Source of the DNA: Hahella sp018986435
GTDB lineage: Bacteria > Pseudomonadota > Gammaproteobacteria > Pseudomonadales > Oleiphilaceae
Direction of reading: 5' to 3'
NCBI RefSeq assembly: GCF_050749805.1
Contig: NZ_CP192738.1
Span: 3,472,001 to 3,536,000 of the forward strand
DNA: 64,000 nucleotides
Under the pieces are notes generated by a model. It saw only the letters and a list, made by a program, of their open reading frames with translations, was not told the DNA's origin and searched no databases. This document shows positions 32,490 through 40,899 of the stretch, piece by piece (the first letter of the stretch is position 1; every line of letters begins with the position of its first letter). Both the position numbers and the translations under genes were made by a program.

Positions 32490-33542
32490 CTACGTAGACC
32501 CGCGTTCACCATGAGAGGCGTTGATATAGCCAATCGACTTAAACCATAAGAGCGTCCGCTTCACGGCGTCATCCAGTGAGACGGATGCTTCAAAGCCGAG
32601 TTCTCTCTTCGCCTTGTCTCCTGATAAAAACTGTCCGGATGACATGACTGCGATTGCGGTATCCGTAATTTTTGGCGTGGCCCCATTAAAGTAGCGGTAT
32701 CTAAGCCTCTGAATTTTCGCCAAAGCCTTCACCACCGTTAACGGGATGATTTTAGGTCTGGTAATTTTTCTGTCTTGCGGGTTTACGCTGAAGAACAATG
32801 AATTACCGATATCCACGACTTTCGAAGCCAGATTCGACATGGCGATGTTTTCATTGGTCAATAGATAGCGCTCCCCGACCCTGCCTTTTTCGCATACCAG
32901 GGCGATGCCCAAACCCGCATCGCCCGCGTAGATGCAATTGCGATTTCCCTCCACATAGGCAGGCAGCGTCTGATTGACAATCCCGAGCAGAAACTGTCCG
33001 GTGCTGGGTCCATAGTCATACTCGCCGAAGGTCATTGACGGAATGGCGATATAAATCGGCAGTCCTTCCGCCGCCATTTGTAGCGCCAAATCATCCATCG
33101 CCCATTTCGCCTGTACATAGGCGTTTTTATTTTGCGGTTGGCCGGGGTAACTCTGGTCTTCGCCAGCAGGTTCGCCTGTGGGATTCTTTGGCAGGGCGAT
33201 GGAGCCTCCCACATAAACGATCCTTTTCACCCTGGAAACTTTGCAGGCCTGATAAAACACCTTTTCCTGAGCCAAGGCCAATTCCACATCCCGCCGCCAG
33301 GGCTTTGGCGTTGTAGGATAATAGCCGGCGCAATTAATCACCGCATCGAGCCCGTGCATGGCGCCCGCCAGGGTCTCTACATCGCGAAGATCGCCGACTC
33401 TCGCCTCAAAATGCAGATCTTCGATCTTGCTGAGATCTGAGTCTTTGCGGTGAATGACAACGACTTCATGTCCTCTAGCGCGCAACGCGGCGGCTGTATG
33501 GTGACCTAGCATGCCTGTTGCGCCAATTACACCTACCTTCAT
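32490..33542 (-). CDS. NAD(P)-dependent epimerase/dehydratase (extended SDR)
   Basis: A 350-residue extended short-chain dehydrogenase. Nucleotide-binding motif GATGMLGHHTAAAL at residues 8-21 (GxxGxxG). The conserved acid region is GDLRDVETL and the strand before it ends NCAGYYP. The catalytic pair is AYVQAK (YxxxK), with a preceding YVGGS serine. It is close in layout to dihydroflavonol-4-reductase/3-beta-HSD-like enzymes that reduce or oxidise hydroxyl/keto groups. Substrate unknown. It stands alone between the NYN and DJ-1/PfpI genes. Start ATG 33542 is directly at the Rossmann strand. Confidence 0.82.
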   Translation of the reverse strand: MKVGVIGATGMLGHHTAAALRARGHEVVVIHRKDSDLSKIEDLHFEARVGDLRDVETLAGAMHGLDAVINCAGYYPTTPKPWRRDVELALAQEKVFYQACKVSRVKRIVYVGGSIALPKNPTGEPAGEDQSYPGQPQNKNAYVQAKWAMDDLALQMAAEGLPIYIAIPSMTFGEYDYGPSTGQFLLGIVNQTLPAYVEGNRNCIYAGDAGLGIALVCEKGRVGERYLLTNENIAMSNLASKVVDIGNSLFFSVNPQDRKITRPKIIPLTVVKALAKIQRLRYRYFNGATPKITDTAIAVMSSGQFLSGDKAKRELGFEASVSLDDAVKRTLLWFKSIGYINASHGERGST

Positions 33543-33640
33543 CTTGGTTTTACCTGCTTGATACCTGGCTATGAAGCTCCCTCACCCGATCTGGCGCTTT
33601 TCATCCATTCATTCCTTCATCCTTCCACTACTTCACTGCG

Positions 33641-34318
33641 TCACTTCAATAAAGCCATTAAAGCCTTGGCTGTGCCTTCAGAGCTGGCGGGGTTTTGTCC
33701 GGTGACCAGGAGGCCGTCGGTGACAACGTGAGACTGCCAGTCCGCGCCTTTCTCATAATGGCCTCCCAGGCGTTGGAACTCGTCTTCAATCAAGAACGGT
33801 ACGACAGAAGTTAATCCTACGGCGTCCTCTTCACTGTTAGAGAAGCCTGTGACTTTACGGCCGGCGATCAAAGGATTTCCTTTTTCGTCGCGTACTTTGA
33901 TCAGCGCGCCTGGGGCATGACAAACCAGCCCGACTGGCTTGCCAGCTTGAGCAAATGTTTCGATGAGAGAAATGGAGTTTGCATCATTAGCCAGATCCCA
34001 AAGAGGACCATGTCCGCCCGGATAGAAAACAGCGTCAAAGTCTGCGCTGTCGACAGACGCCAGAGGGACGGTCGCCGCCAGCAGTTGCTGGGCTTCCTGG
34101 TCTTGATGAAAGCGTTCCGTCGCAGCGGTTTGGGCGCCTGGCTCATCGCTTTTGGGATCGATGGGCGGTTGACCGCCGGCTGGAGACGCCAGAGTTATCC
34201 TGGCGCCAGCATCCTTAAACGCATAATAAGGAGCCGCGAACTCCTCCAGCCAGAATCCCGTCTTGTGGCCTGTCTCTCCAAGCCGGTCATGTGAGGTCAA
34301 CACTAATAAAATTTTCAT
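33641..34318 (-). CDS. DJ-1/PfpI-family protein (Hsp31/glyoxalase III-like)
   Basis: A 225-residue cytoplasmic protein of the type-1 glutamine-amidotransferase fold. The nucleophile elbow VCHAPGAL gives C133-H134, with a conserved glutamate in GFWLEEF (E25/E26) and the GGHGPLWDLA loop. This group includes glutathione-independent glyoxalases and Hsp31-type chaperones that detoxify methylglyoxal. Start ATG 34318 was chosen with AGAGAG upstream; the open frame runs 35 codons further but that part overlaps the promoter region of the divergent LysR gene. The LysR-type regulator next door probably controls it. Confidence 0.87.
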   Translation of the reverse strand: MKILLVLTSHDRLGETGHKTGFWLEEFAAPYYAFKDAGARITLASPAGGQPPIDPKSDEPGAQTAATERFHQDQEAQQLLAATVPLASVDSADFDAVFYPGGHGPLWDLANDANSISLIETFAQAGKPVGLVCHAPGALIKVRDEKGNPLIAGRKVTGFSNSEEDAVGLTSVVPFLIEDEFQRLGGHYEKGADWQSHVVTDGLLVTGQNPASSEGTAKALMALLK

Positions 34319-34446
34319 AATTATCTCTCTGTTTGAGTTCATGAGGGTTTCTAACCATCCTAGGTCAAACCCATCTGCCGCAGAACAGGTTGAATGCTGA
34401 AATGACTTTTGTCTTAATGACAATAATCACAGTATGAGAACATGCG

Positions 34447-35358
34447 ATGGACAAGCTAAGAGCCATGCAGTACCTGCTCAAGGTAGCGGATACCCTGAGT
34501 TTTTCACGGGCGGCGAAGTCATTCGGCGTACCCGCGTCTTCCATTTCCCGCCGCATCGCTGACCTGGAAGCGGATTTGGGAGTGGAGTTGCTTCACCGCA
34601 CAACCCGTACTGTGCGGCTGACGGAGATTGGCTTGATTTATGTTGAAAAAGTGCGCAAGGGAGTGGCTCAGCTTGATGACGCCGAGGAAATGGTCAGTCT
34701 GCACAGCAGAACGCCAAGCGGCACATTACGTATTAGCGCCATGCCAAGCTTTAGCCAGTTGCTGCTGCCTGCCGTTATCGCTTTCAATGAACGTTATCCA
34801 GATATTCTTCTGGACCTGCATTTCAGTGACGCCGTGGTGGAAATGGGGCGCGATAGTATTGATATCGCCATTCGTAGCAGTCTTTTAACTCAAGAGCGGG
34901 TGGTCGCTCGCAAAATCCACAGTCACAATTATCTTCTTGCCGCGTCTCCAGAGTATTTAAAAAGAAATGGAACGCCTCGTACACTGGAGGATCTGCAGGA
35001 TCACCCCGCCCTGCTCTACCGTGGACCAAGTTCCGTTCTGAAATGGTACGGCCAGGACGCTGACGGCTGGTATGAACTGCCAATTTCACCACTCATGATC
35101 AGTAACGATGGCGCCACGCTGGTGGCGATGGCCTGCCAGCATCGAGGTCTTGTATTGCTGCCTGAATGGGGACTTGAGAGGTACGTCAATCGAGGCGAGC
35201 TCATTCCTATCGATCTGAATCGGCCCATATCGGTGCGTCGTGGAACTGAGGCAAGCCTCTACCTGATGTACTTACATGCCAGATATCAGATACCCAAAGT
35301 TAAACTGGCGGTGGATTTTCTGTTTGAACATTTGACTCAGAATTCGACAGATCTGTGA
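34447..35358 (+). CDS. LysR-family transcriptional regulator
   Basis: A 303-residue LysR regulator. N-terminal winged helix: FSRAAKSFGVPASSISRRIA, then LEADLGVELLHRTTRTVRLT (residues ~17-62), followed by the linker helix and a two-lobed effector domain (ISAMPSFSQLLLPAVIAFNE, DIAIRSSLLTQERVVARKI). It resembles the CrgA/DsdC-like subgroup in its NR-like R/HRTTR motif. It diverges from the DJ-1/PfpI gene across 128 bases, the classic arrangement for a LysR gene and its target. The inducer is unknown; an electrophile or aldehyde stress signal would fit. No strong ribosome site precedes ATG 34447. Confidence 0.88.
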   Translation: MDKLRAMQYLLKVADTLSFSRAAKSFGVPASSISRRIADLEADLGVELLHRTTRTVRLTEIGLIYVEKVRKGVAQLDDAEEMVSLHSRTPSGTLRISAMPSFSQLLLPAVIAFNERYPDILLDLHFSDAVVEMGRDSIDIAIRSSLLTQERVVARKIHSHNYLLAASPEYLKRNGTPRTLEDLQDHPALLYRGPSSVLKWYGQDADGWYELPISPLMISNDGATLVAMACQHRGLVLLPEWGLERYVNRGELIPIDLNRPISVRRGTEASLYLMYLHARYQIPKVKLAVDFLFEHLTQNSTDL

Positions 35359-35390
35359 TTTCCGCTTTATGTGGAACGCGGCTGCAAAAT

Positions 35391-35774
35391 CTAACCATTA
35401 TCCCGATCATACTCCCGCCGAGCGCTGCGTATTTCATCATGGTGTGTGTTGGCCCATGAAACCAGTTTCCAGAGTGACTTGGCCAGGCCTTCTCCCAGCG
35501 GAGTCAGTTCATACTCCACCTTTACCGGGACTTCCGGGTAAACCGTGCGGTTAACGTATCCATCCCGCTCCAGATCTCTCAAGGTTTGCGTCAGCATGCG
35601 CTGAGAAATACCTTCGATTCTGGTTTTCAGCGAATTGAAGCGATCAGGCCCTTCAACGAGGCTGAATAAGATCAGCATCGACCATTTATCCCCTACCTGA
35701 CTGACCACATTTCGAATCGGACAGTCTTCATTTTGCAGAAAAACTCGCTTGCCGTTTTTGGTCTTGGTGCTCAT
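35391..35774 (-). CDS. HxlR-family transcriptional regulator
   Basis: A 127-residue winged-helix regulator. CPIRNVVSQVGDKWSMLILF is the HxlR signature including the cysteine that in several homologues senses electrophiles, followed by RFNSLKTRIEGISQRMLTQT (recognition region) and YPEVPVKVEYELTPLGEGL (wing). HxlR proteins commonly sense aldehydes, quinones or oxidants. It diverges from the alpha/beta hydrolase gene at 35892; the shared spacer holds related GGTAAC and AGTAACC motifs that could be binding sites. Start ATG 35774 follows GAAGAG. Confidence 0.88.
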   Translation of the reverse strand: MSTKTKNGKRVFLQNEDCPIRNVVSQVGDKWSMLILFSLVEGPDRFNSLKTRIEGISQRMLTQTLRDLERDGYVNRTVYPEVPVKVEYELTPLGEGLAKSLWKLVSWANTHHDEIRSARREYDRDNG

Positions 35775-35891
35775 TGCTCTTCACTCACAGGTTATCAAAA
35801 GGTAACTAGGGCAGATTTTAGTGCCTAATTGTTGTCCAAAATTCTTTTCTGTATGTTAGTACACATTAGTAACCTAATTGAAGACAATTTT

Positions 35892-36818
35892 ATGACTCAA
35901 TCTCTACTTAATCTCGCGCTAAATGAATATGCAACACGCCGCGCAGAATCTGGAATCGATTTTTTTACCCCCAAATACGTAGCTGTCGGCAAGTTTAACG
36001 TTCGGTATGTACGTCACGTTAAAGAGAATGCCCCAACGTTGGTGCTGCTTAACGGCTTGCCTCAAAGCATCCGCATCTGGGAGAGTTTTTGGGAAAGGCT
36101 CTCCCATGACTTTGACCTGCTTGCCTTCGACATTCCTGGATTCGGGCTTACCAAAGCGGAAGAGAGCGATATGTCGCCGAGAAAACTGGGGCAAGCCGTC
36201 ATCGACATAATGGACCACTTTGGCATTCAGAAAGCGCACCTGATTGGCCCCGATGTGGGTGTACCCACTACGCTTGCGGCCGTTATTGGTCATCCTGAGC
36301 GCTTCGAGAGTATTAATATTTTTGACGGCCCTGGCAGTTATCCGCCCAAGATGTCCCCCATTTTGACGGCGGTCATCAAATCAGGTTTCGTCAGATGGCT
36401 TGCGAAAGGGCTAAATAGAAAGGCGGTTATGAAGACTAACTTTATGGTCGCAGTGAAAGAAGGCTACAAGCGCTATCGGCCAACAAAAAATGCAATTCGA
36501 GAGTATTACCAGATAACCCATGACCTGCAGAGTCATCGTTGCGCCATGAGCTTCTTTGGCGTCTACGCTCAGGATCTTCCCTGGATTCAGGAACGCCTGC
36601 GGAGCATTGCGGTTCCTACTTTGGTTACCTGGGGAAAACTCGACCCGTTCGTTGACGTCAGCAACGCCGACTATCTTGCATCGCACATCCCCTTGAGCAA
36701 ACTCGTCATCTTTGAAAACGCCTCCCACTTTTCATCTGAAGATGCGGGAGAAGAGTATTTAAAAACCCTAACGAACTGGTGTCTGGGTGAATACAAGGGG
36801 ATACGGGGGAAAGCTTGA
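35892..36818 (+). CDS. Alpha/beta hydrolase with Asp nucleophile (dehalogenase/epoxide-hydrolase-like)
   Basis: A 308-residue soluble hydrolase. The nucleophile elbow reads LIGPDVGVPTT (G-x-D-x-G, D121), which places it with haloalkane dehalogenases and epoxide hydrolases rather than Ser esterases. An oxyanion-type LLNGLPQSIRIWESFW segment precedes it. The acid is probably in WGKLDPFVD and the histidine in NASHFSSEDAGEEY. No signal peptide. Start ATG 35892 is chosen because the upstream in-frame part overlaps the divergent promoter; ATGs at 35829 and 35853 are alternatives. The divergent HxlR regulator probably controls it. Substrate unknown. Confidence 0.82.
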   Translation: MTQSLLNLALNEYATRRAESGIDFFTPKYVAVGKFNVRYVRHVKENAPTLVLLNGLPQSIRIWESFWERLSHDFDLLAFDIPGFGLTKAEESDMSPRKLGQAVIDIMDHFGIQKAHLIGPDVGVPTTLAAVIGHPERFESINIFDGPGSYPPKMSPILTAVIKSGFVRWLAKGLNRKAVMKTNFMVAVKEGYKRYRPTKNAIREYYQITHDLQSHRCAMSFFGVYAQDLPWIQERLRSIAVPTLVTWGKLDPFVDVSNADYLASHIPLSKLVIFENASHFSSEDAGEEYLKTLTNWCLGEYKGIRGKA

Positions 36819-36934
36819 TCCCCCTACTCCTTTATTTCCCATTCCTTCTCTTTTATTTGTGTCGACTATTTGTGTCTGCGTTGCCGAGACTCCGCCGTGC
36901 CTTTCCATCAGGTTGGCGGAGTCTCATCGGGCGC

Positions 36935-37420
36935 TCAGGAGATATCCGCCACTGCCGCGTCGAGTGTGGCGATATCGATCTTCTTCATAGTCATCATCGC
37001 TTCGAACGCGCGCTTGGCCTCGATCGGGTTGGAGCTTGTGGTCAGATCAAGCAGTCGTCTCGGCGTGATTTGCCATGAATACCCCCAACGGTCTTTGCAC
37101 CAGCCGCAGGCGCTTTCCGCGCCGCCATTTTCAAGTATGGCATTCCAATAGCGATCCGTTTCTTCCTGATTCTCCGTCACGACCATGAAGCTGACGGATT
37201 CATTGGGAGTGAACACCGGACCGCCGTTCAGACCAACAAACTGTCGCCCAAGCACCGTGAACTCGACGGTTAACTCTGTCCCTTCCCGACCGCCGGGAAA
37301 ATCACCAGGGGCCATGTTGACTCGGCCGACATGACTGTCGGGAAAAGTGGCGGCATAGAACTCAGCCGCCTTGCTGGCTTCACCGTGGTCAAACCACAGA
37401 CAGGTAATGAGGTTGGTCAT
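36935..37420 (-). CDS. PhnB-type VOC protein
   Basis: A 161-residue protein of the PhnB/3-demethylubiquinone-methyltransferase-like VOC group. The N-terminal CLWFDHGEASKAAEFYAATF is the family opening, followed by VEFTVLGRQFVGLNGGP and CGWCKDRWGYSWQITPRRL, the usual mid-to-end signature. It probably forms a dimer with a metal-free or metal-binding pocket; function unclear despite the PhnB name. Start ATG 37420 has AAGGAGA 8 bases upstream. It stands alone between the hydrolase and the NmrA-like gene. A KAFEAMM-type tail helix is typical. Confidence 0.82.
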   Translation of the reverse strand: MTNLITCLWFDHGEASKAAEFYAATFPDSHVGRVNMAPGDFPGGREGTELTVEFTVLGRQFVGLNGGPVFTPNESVSFMVVTENQEETDRYWNAILENGGAESACGWCKDRWGYSWQITPRRLLDLTTSSNPIEAKRAFEAMMTMKKIDIATLDAAVADIS

Positions 37421-37582
37421 CTCTGCTCTCCTTATTTGTTGGGCGAAAACCCTTTGTTGCAATCACAGAGTAGTCGTTCAGCGACATCCCAATTCGACAG
37501 TCGTGCGTAAATAATTTATGCGGGAGACAATGCAGCTAAGTCACGACGCCAGTGGCGTTGTGACTATGTCTATTGAAGATAA

Positions 37583-38431
37583 TCAATCCGCCCTCTCCCA
37601 GCTCAACTTACTTTCTACTGCAAAATCACTAAATGTTCTTGGCGGGCGATCAGTAACGTCTTCAACTTCGCAAGTAAGGCGTTCTTCAGCGCCTCCCGCT
37701 ATAGCGGTATCCAGTGAGGATAGAAGACTGGCGTATTCAGGCGTCATCCCTATACGTTCATATCTTTCCTTCAACTGCCGCTCCGTCAACATCACATGTT
37801 TGACAGGACGACCAATAGCTGTGGAAATTATTCTCGCTGCATCAGTGTAGGTCATGAGCTGAGGTCCCGTCAGAATTAAGTCTCTATTCATCGGCTCCCG
37901 TTGAGTTAGCGCTGCAGCGGCTACTGATGCGATATCTCCCGCATCTATAAAAGGTATGCGGCCGTTTCCTGTTGCTGAATATATCGCCCCTTCGTCCCTG
38001 ATTGTCAGTAGATGTTGTTGCTCGGAAAAGTTCTGCATAAACCAGGAAGGACGTAATACTGCCCATTCCGGTGCGTTTTCCGCCAGATATTGATGGACGG
38101 CTCCAAGCATTGGGCCGCCCCTAGGCAATGACGATGCGCTAAGTAACACGAAACGACGCACGCCGTTCTTAATCGCAAGGTCGATAAAGAGGCGCATCGC
38201 TTCCAAAGGCTCACTGACATTTGAGGGGGCGAGCAGGTAGACTGCATCGACTTGGGAAAGCGCCGCCTCAAAAGTGCTGGCGTCGCTCCAATCAAACAAT
38301 GTGCTATCGCAAGACTCTACAACGGTTATAGAACGCGCCGCCAATCTAACTCTGACATCGGCGGAGGCCAGTCTGGAAGCAATGCGTCTACCGGTCTTTC
38401 CCGTACCTCCAGTTAAAAGCACTGTCCTCAT
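37583..38431 (-). CDS. NmrA-like NAD(P)-binding oxidoreductase
   Basis: A 282-residue atypical short-chain dehydrogenase. VLLTGGTGKTGRRIA is the nucleotide loop (GxxGxxG). DAVYLLAPSNVSEPLEAMRL and FVLLSASSLPRGGP are typical of the NmrA/ergot-alkaloid (agroclavine dehydrogenase, azoreductase-like) group, which bind NADP and lack the YxxxK pair. Activity ranges from quinone/azo reduction to redox sensing. It overlaps the SnoaL-like gene by 4 bases and is translated after it. Both are divergent from the TetR gene. Confidence 0.83.
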   Translation of the reverse strand: MRTVLLTGGTGKTGRRIASRLASADVRVRLAARSITVVESCDSTLFDWSDASTFEAALSQVDAVYLLAPSNVSEPLEAMRLFIDLAIKNGVRRFVLLSASSLPRGGPMLGAVHQYLAENAPEWAVLRPSWFMQNFSEQQHLLTIRDEGAIYSATGNGRIPFIDAGDIASVAAAALTQREPMNRDLILTGPQLMTYTDAARIISTAIGRPVKHVMLTERQLKERYERIGMTPEYASLLSSLDTAIAGGAEERLTCEVEDVTDRPPRTFSDFAVESKLSWERAD

Positions 38432-38904
38432 AGCTTGTTCTCCACTTCGCCTTGCAGAGGTGCGAGGTTCCCCAACGCGTCGAGCGCCACAAGAGGATTC
38501 CAGTAATCAACATAGCGTTCAATCATCCCATCGCGAACTGTAATCACGGAGATATATCGTTGATAGTAAGGACGCTGGGTCTTGAGTGCGCGTCCTGCAC
38601 ATTCGAACTCCAGAATCACCACATTTGGAGTCAATGTGTGATGTATCTGGGGCTCGCTCAGTCTGTCGACGGCAAGAATATCACCCAGCCTGGATAAGTA
38701 TGAGGAAAGCGCCATACGTCCCTTTATTTCTCGCACGCTGTCGGGCGGCGCATAGGGGAACTCCATAACGCCGTCAGGGGCCATCATCGCCACAAAATCC
38801 TCTGCGGTCTGGTCCACAAGCGAACCGAGAGAATGTTTGAGCATATCTGAGAAGCGAGCGAAACCTGCGGGGTGATCAACCATTATCTGTAACTCCTTGC
38901 TCAT
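38428..38904 (-). CDS. SnoaL/NTF2-like protein
   Basis: A 158-residue cone-shaped NTF2-fold protein (SnoaL-like). DQTAEDFVAMMAPDGVMEFP near residues 33-52, then the beta-sheet segments VVILEFECAGRALKTQRPYY and the usual C-terminal RYVDYWNPLVAL. Such proteins act as small-molecule cyclases or isomerases, or bind hydrophobic ligands. It is the first gene of a pair with the NmrA-like gene. The TetR gene diverges from it across a 48-base spacer, so this regulator probably represses the pair. Substrate unknown. Confidence 0.82.
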   Translation of the reverse strand: MSKELQIMVDHPAGFARFSDMLKHSLGSLVDQTAEDFVAMMAPDGVMEFPYAPPDSVREIKGRMALSSYLSRLGDILAVDRLSEPQIHHTLTPNVVILEFECAGRALKTQRPYYQRYISVITVRDGMIERYVDYWNPLVALDALGNLAPLQGEVENKL

Positions 38905-38952
38905 CGTTGGAACGGTATCGTATCATCGACAAAACCTTACTAGAGATATTCA

Positions 38953-39570
38953 ATGGAACGCAACCGTGTCGACGAAAATAAAAACCGCCGCCGCCCTTCC
39001 GGGGCGGCAGTGAAGCAGGAGGCAGTTACTCAGGCGATTGAACGTGCTCTATTCCAGGTGTGGGCGAAAACAGGCTATGCGGCCCTGACCATGGAAGCGG
39101 TGGCGAAGCAAGCAGGAGTGGGCAAGGCTGCAATCTATCGGCGCTGGCCATCGAAACTGGCGATGGTGAATGATGTACTTACCCGTGTAGGAACCAGCCT
39201 GGCGGTAGCACCAGACACGGGTAACTTGCGCGGTGATATCCTGGCGCTTTTAAAGAGTTTACGGCGGCTTCTGAGGCACTCTATTGTCTCTCGCATACTT
39301 CCAGACCTTCACGCAGAGATGCCGCGAACGCCAGAACTCGCCGCCGCCATCCGATCAGAGTTGCAGGTGCAACGGAGAGCGCGAGCCAAGGAAATACTGA
39401 AACGCGCCAGCGCTCGCAATGAGCTATCTGCGGATACTGATTTTGATATCGCGGCGGACATGTTTGGCGCACTCATCTACTGGCGCATGATTATTACTCG
39501 ACAGAAGGCCGATAACGCTTACTTGGAAAGGCTGTCCGATGTAATGATGAAAGCGTTGGGACCTTCTTGA
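38953..39570 (+). CDS. TetR/AcrR-family regulator
   Basis: A 205-residue regulator. A basic N-terminal tail (NKNRRRPSGAAVKQE) precedes the helix-turn-helix LTMEAVAKQAGVGKAAIYRR, then WPSKLAMVND. The C-terminal domain is the helical ligand/dimer part (TetR_C_11-like). It likely represses the divergent SnoaL-NmrA pair 48 bases away and is released by a ligand that is not identifiable here. Start ATG 38953 is the first in frame; ribosome site AGAGAT is modest. Confidence 0.86.
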   Translation: MERNRVDENKNRRRPSGAAVKQEAVTQAIERALFQVWAKTGYAALTMEAVAKQAGVGKAAIYRRWPSKLAMVNDVLTRVGTSLAVAPDTGNLRGDILALLKSLRRLLRHSIVSRILPDLHAEMPRTPELAAAIRSELQVQRRARAKEILKRASARNELSADTDFDIAADMFGALIYWRMIITRQKADNAYLERLSDVMMKALGPS

Positions 39571-39627
39571 GTACAAGCAACATCGCGGCGCTTTGATGTG
39601 CCGCCAAATAACTCAACGGTATTTATT

Positions 39628-40119
39628 TCAACTTTCAACGGAAATATAAGTCACCTGACCTGCTAAGTTAAAAACGACCGCCAGCAAATAGTGAGTGATG
39701 TCTGCTGAAAACTGGACATCAAAGACTGCGAAAGCTTCTTCGTCCTCTGGATACAGGCCGATCCTATGAAGCGATAGCGCCTTCATGAAAGACTCTTTAT
39801 TAATCGGCGTGCCGCCAAAAACAGCTTTAGTCTCTTCTTCTGAAAATGCATCAAGATGATGTTGTAGATAAAATCTCGCCGCCTCTGACTCTTCTCCTTG
39901 GTCAAAATCATTTGATATGGCTGCAAAAGCACGGTCTGCATAGCTCTCCAGAGAATCTACAAACGTCGAGATGACTTCAAAATCACCTTTTTCCAATTCG
40001 TCGGACTCTAAGTTGAGATCAACCTCTACTTCTACGCCATTAATAACAACCGTTCCCTCGTAGTATTTCTCAAGGTTGTTTGGGTCAATTTGTCCGAAAA
40101 TATCAATTCCCATCAGCAT
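39628..40119 (-). CDS. DUF2004-type acidic protein, unknown function
   Basis: A 163-residue acidic cytoplasmic protein. The opening IDIFGQIDPNNLEKYYEGTV and the following EVEVDLNLES match the DUF2004 family as I recall it; the ending HYLLAVVFNLAGQVTYISVES is also of that kind. Function of the family is not established to my knowledge. ATG 40119 was chosen because AAGG lies just upstream; a TTG six codons earlier is the alternative. Another acidic protein gene of unknown function lies directly upstream on the same strand (40175), suggesting cotranscription. Confidence 0.6.
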   Translation of the reverse strand: MLMGIDIFGQIDPNNLEKYYEGTVVINGVEVEVDLNLESDELEKGDFEVISTFVDSLESYADRAFAAISNDFDQGEESEAARFYLQHHLDAFSEEETKAVFGGTPINKESFMKALSLHRIGLYPEDEEAFAVFDVQFSADITHYLLAVVFNLAGQVTYISVES

Positions 40120-40174
40120 CAATTCCTTAGATAACAATACATTTCCATGGAGAGAAAGAGTTATAAACTATTCC

Positions 40175-40789
40175 TCACAAAAACCGAGCATCCACAAACT
40201 CCGGCGACTGCCAGCGATCAGCCTGGTTGTTACTGATGAAGTCGCCATACCAGGATTCGAGGTCTTTGTAGTTGGCGGTAATTTTCTTCTCATCAAGCCC
40301 CGCTGCCTTGAGCTGCGTCATGTCGGCGAACTGGCTTGTCTGGGGGTTCACCAGGGCCACTGACAGCATGCCTTCAAAGTCGATTACTCCGCTCAGTTCG
40401 GGCCAGTATAGAACCACATCCGGCGTATTAACGGTTTTAAACGCAGAGGAGGATCTTAGCAGCGCCATTAGTTTTTCCGCTAAGCGTTCATCCGGTCCCA
40501 TCACCGACATTACAAAAAAGCGAAATGCTTCTGCATCAGCCTCGTATTTCAACAGGACAAAGTAAGGACCGCCCATGGCCAGTTTAAGCACATTAGACAG
40601 AGCCTGTTCCGTGGTCCCAGAAGCAGGCTCCCAGTCGATCCGGGGCGTCTTGTCACTCCAATACCAATTGCGATACATCGCATCCCAGTCCGATACAGAG
40701 TCGACGCCTACGGCGGGCGAGGCCAACCACGCCTCATACTCGGATTCAGACAGGTGTAACTTACCGGCGATAATAAATGCATCACTCAT
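40175..40789 (-). CDS. Conserved-looking hypothetical protein
   Basis: A 204-residue protein rich in acidic and aromatic residues (WDAMYRNWYWSDKTPRIDW, then ESWYGDFISNNQADRW). No signal peptide or membrane segment. I do not recognise a domain. Close spacing (55 bases) to the DUF2004-type gene on the same strand suggests an operon, perhaps an immunity- or sensor-like pair, but that is only a guess. Start ATG 40789 (MSDAFIIAGKL) is preferred; a GTG at 40810 is possible. Neither has a strong ribosome site. Confidence 0.5.
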   Translation of the reverse strand: MSDAFIIAGKLHLSESEYEAWLASPAVGVDSVSDWDAMYRNWYWSDKTPRIDWEPASGTTEQALSNVLKLAMGGPYFVLLKYEADAEAFRFFVMSVMGPDERLAEKLMALLRSSSAFKTVNTPDVVLYWPELSGVIDFEGMLSVALVNPQTSQFADMTQLKAAGLDEKKITANYKDLESWYGDFISNNQADRWQSPEFVDARFL

Positions 40790-40899
40790 TGGAGCTGTCT
40801 CGCTAATCACTATTGGGGAAAAAATAGTAAGCGCTACAGCCTGATCTGCAAAGTGATTTATCGGTCCCTTCGCCTACGGTTGCGTCGTTCGCGACCAGA

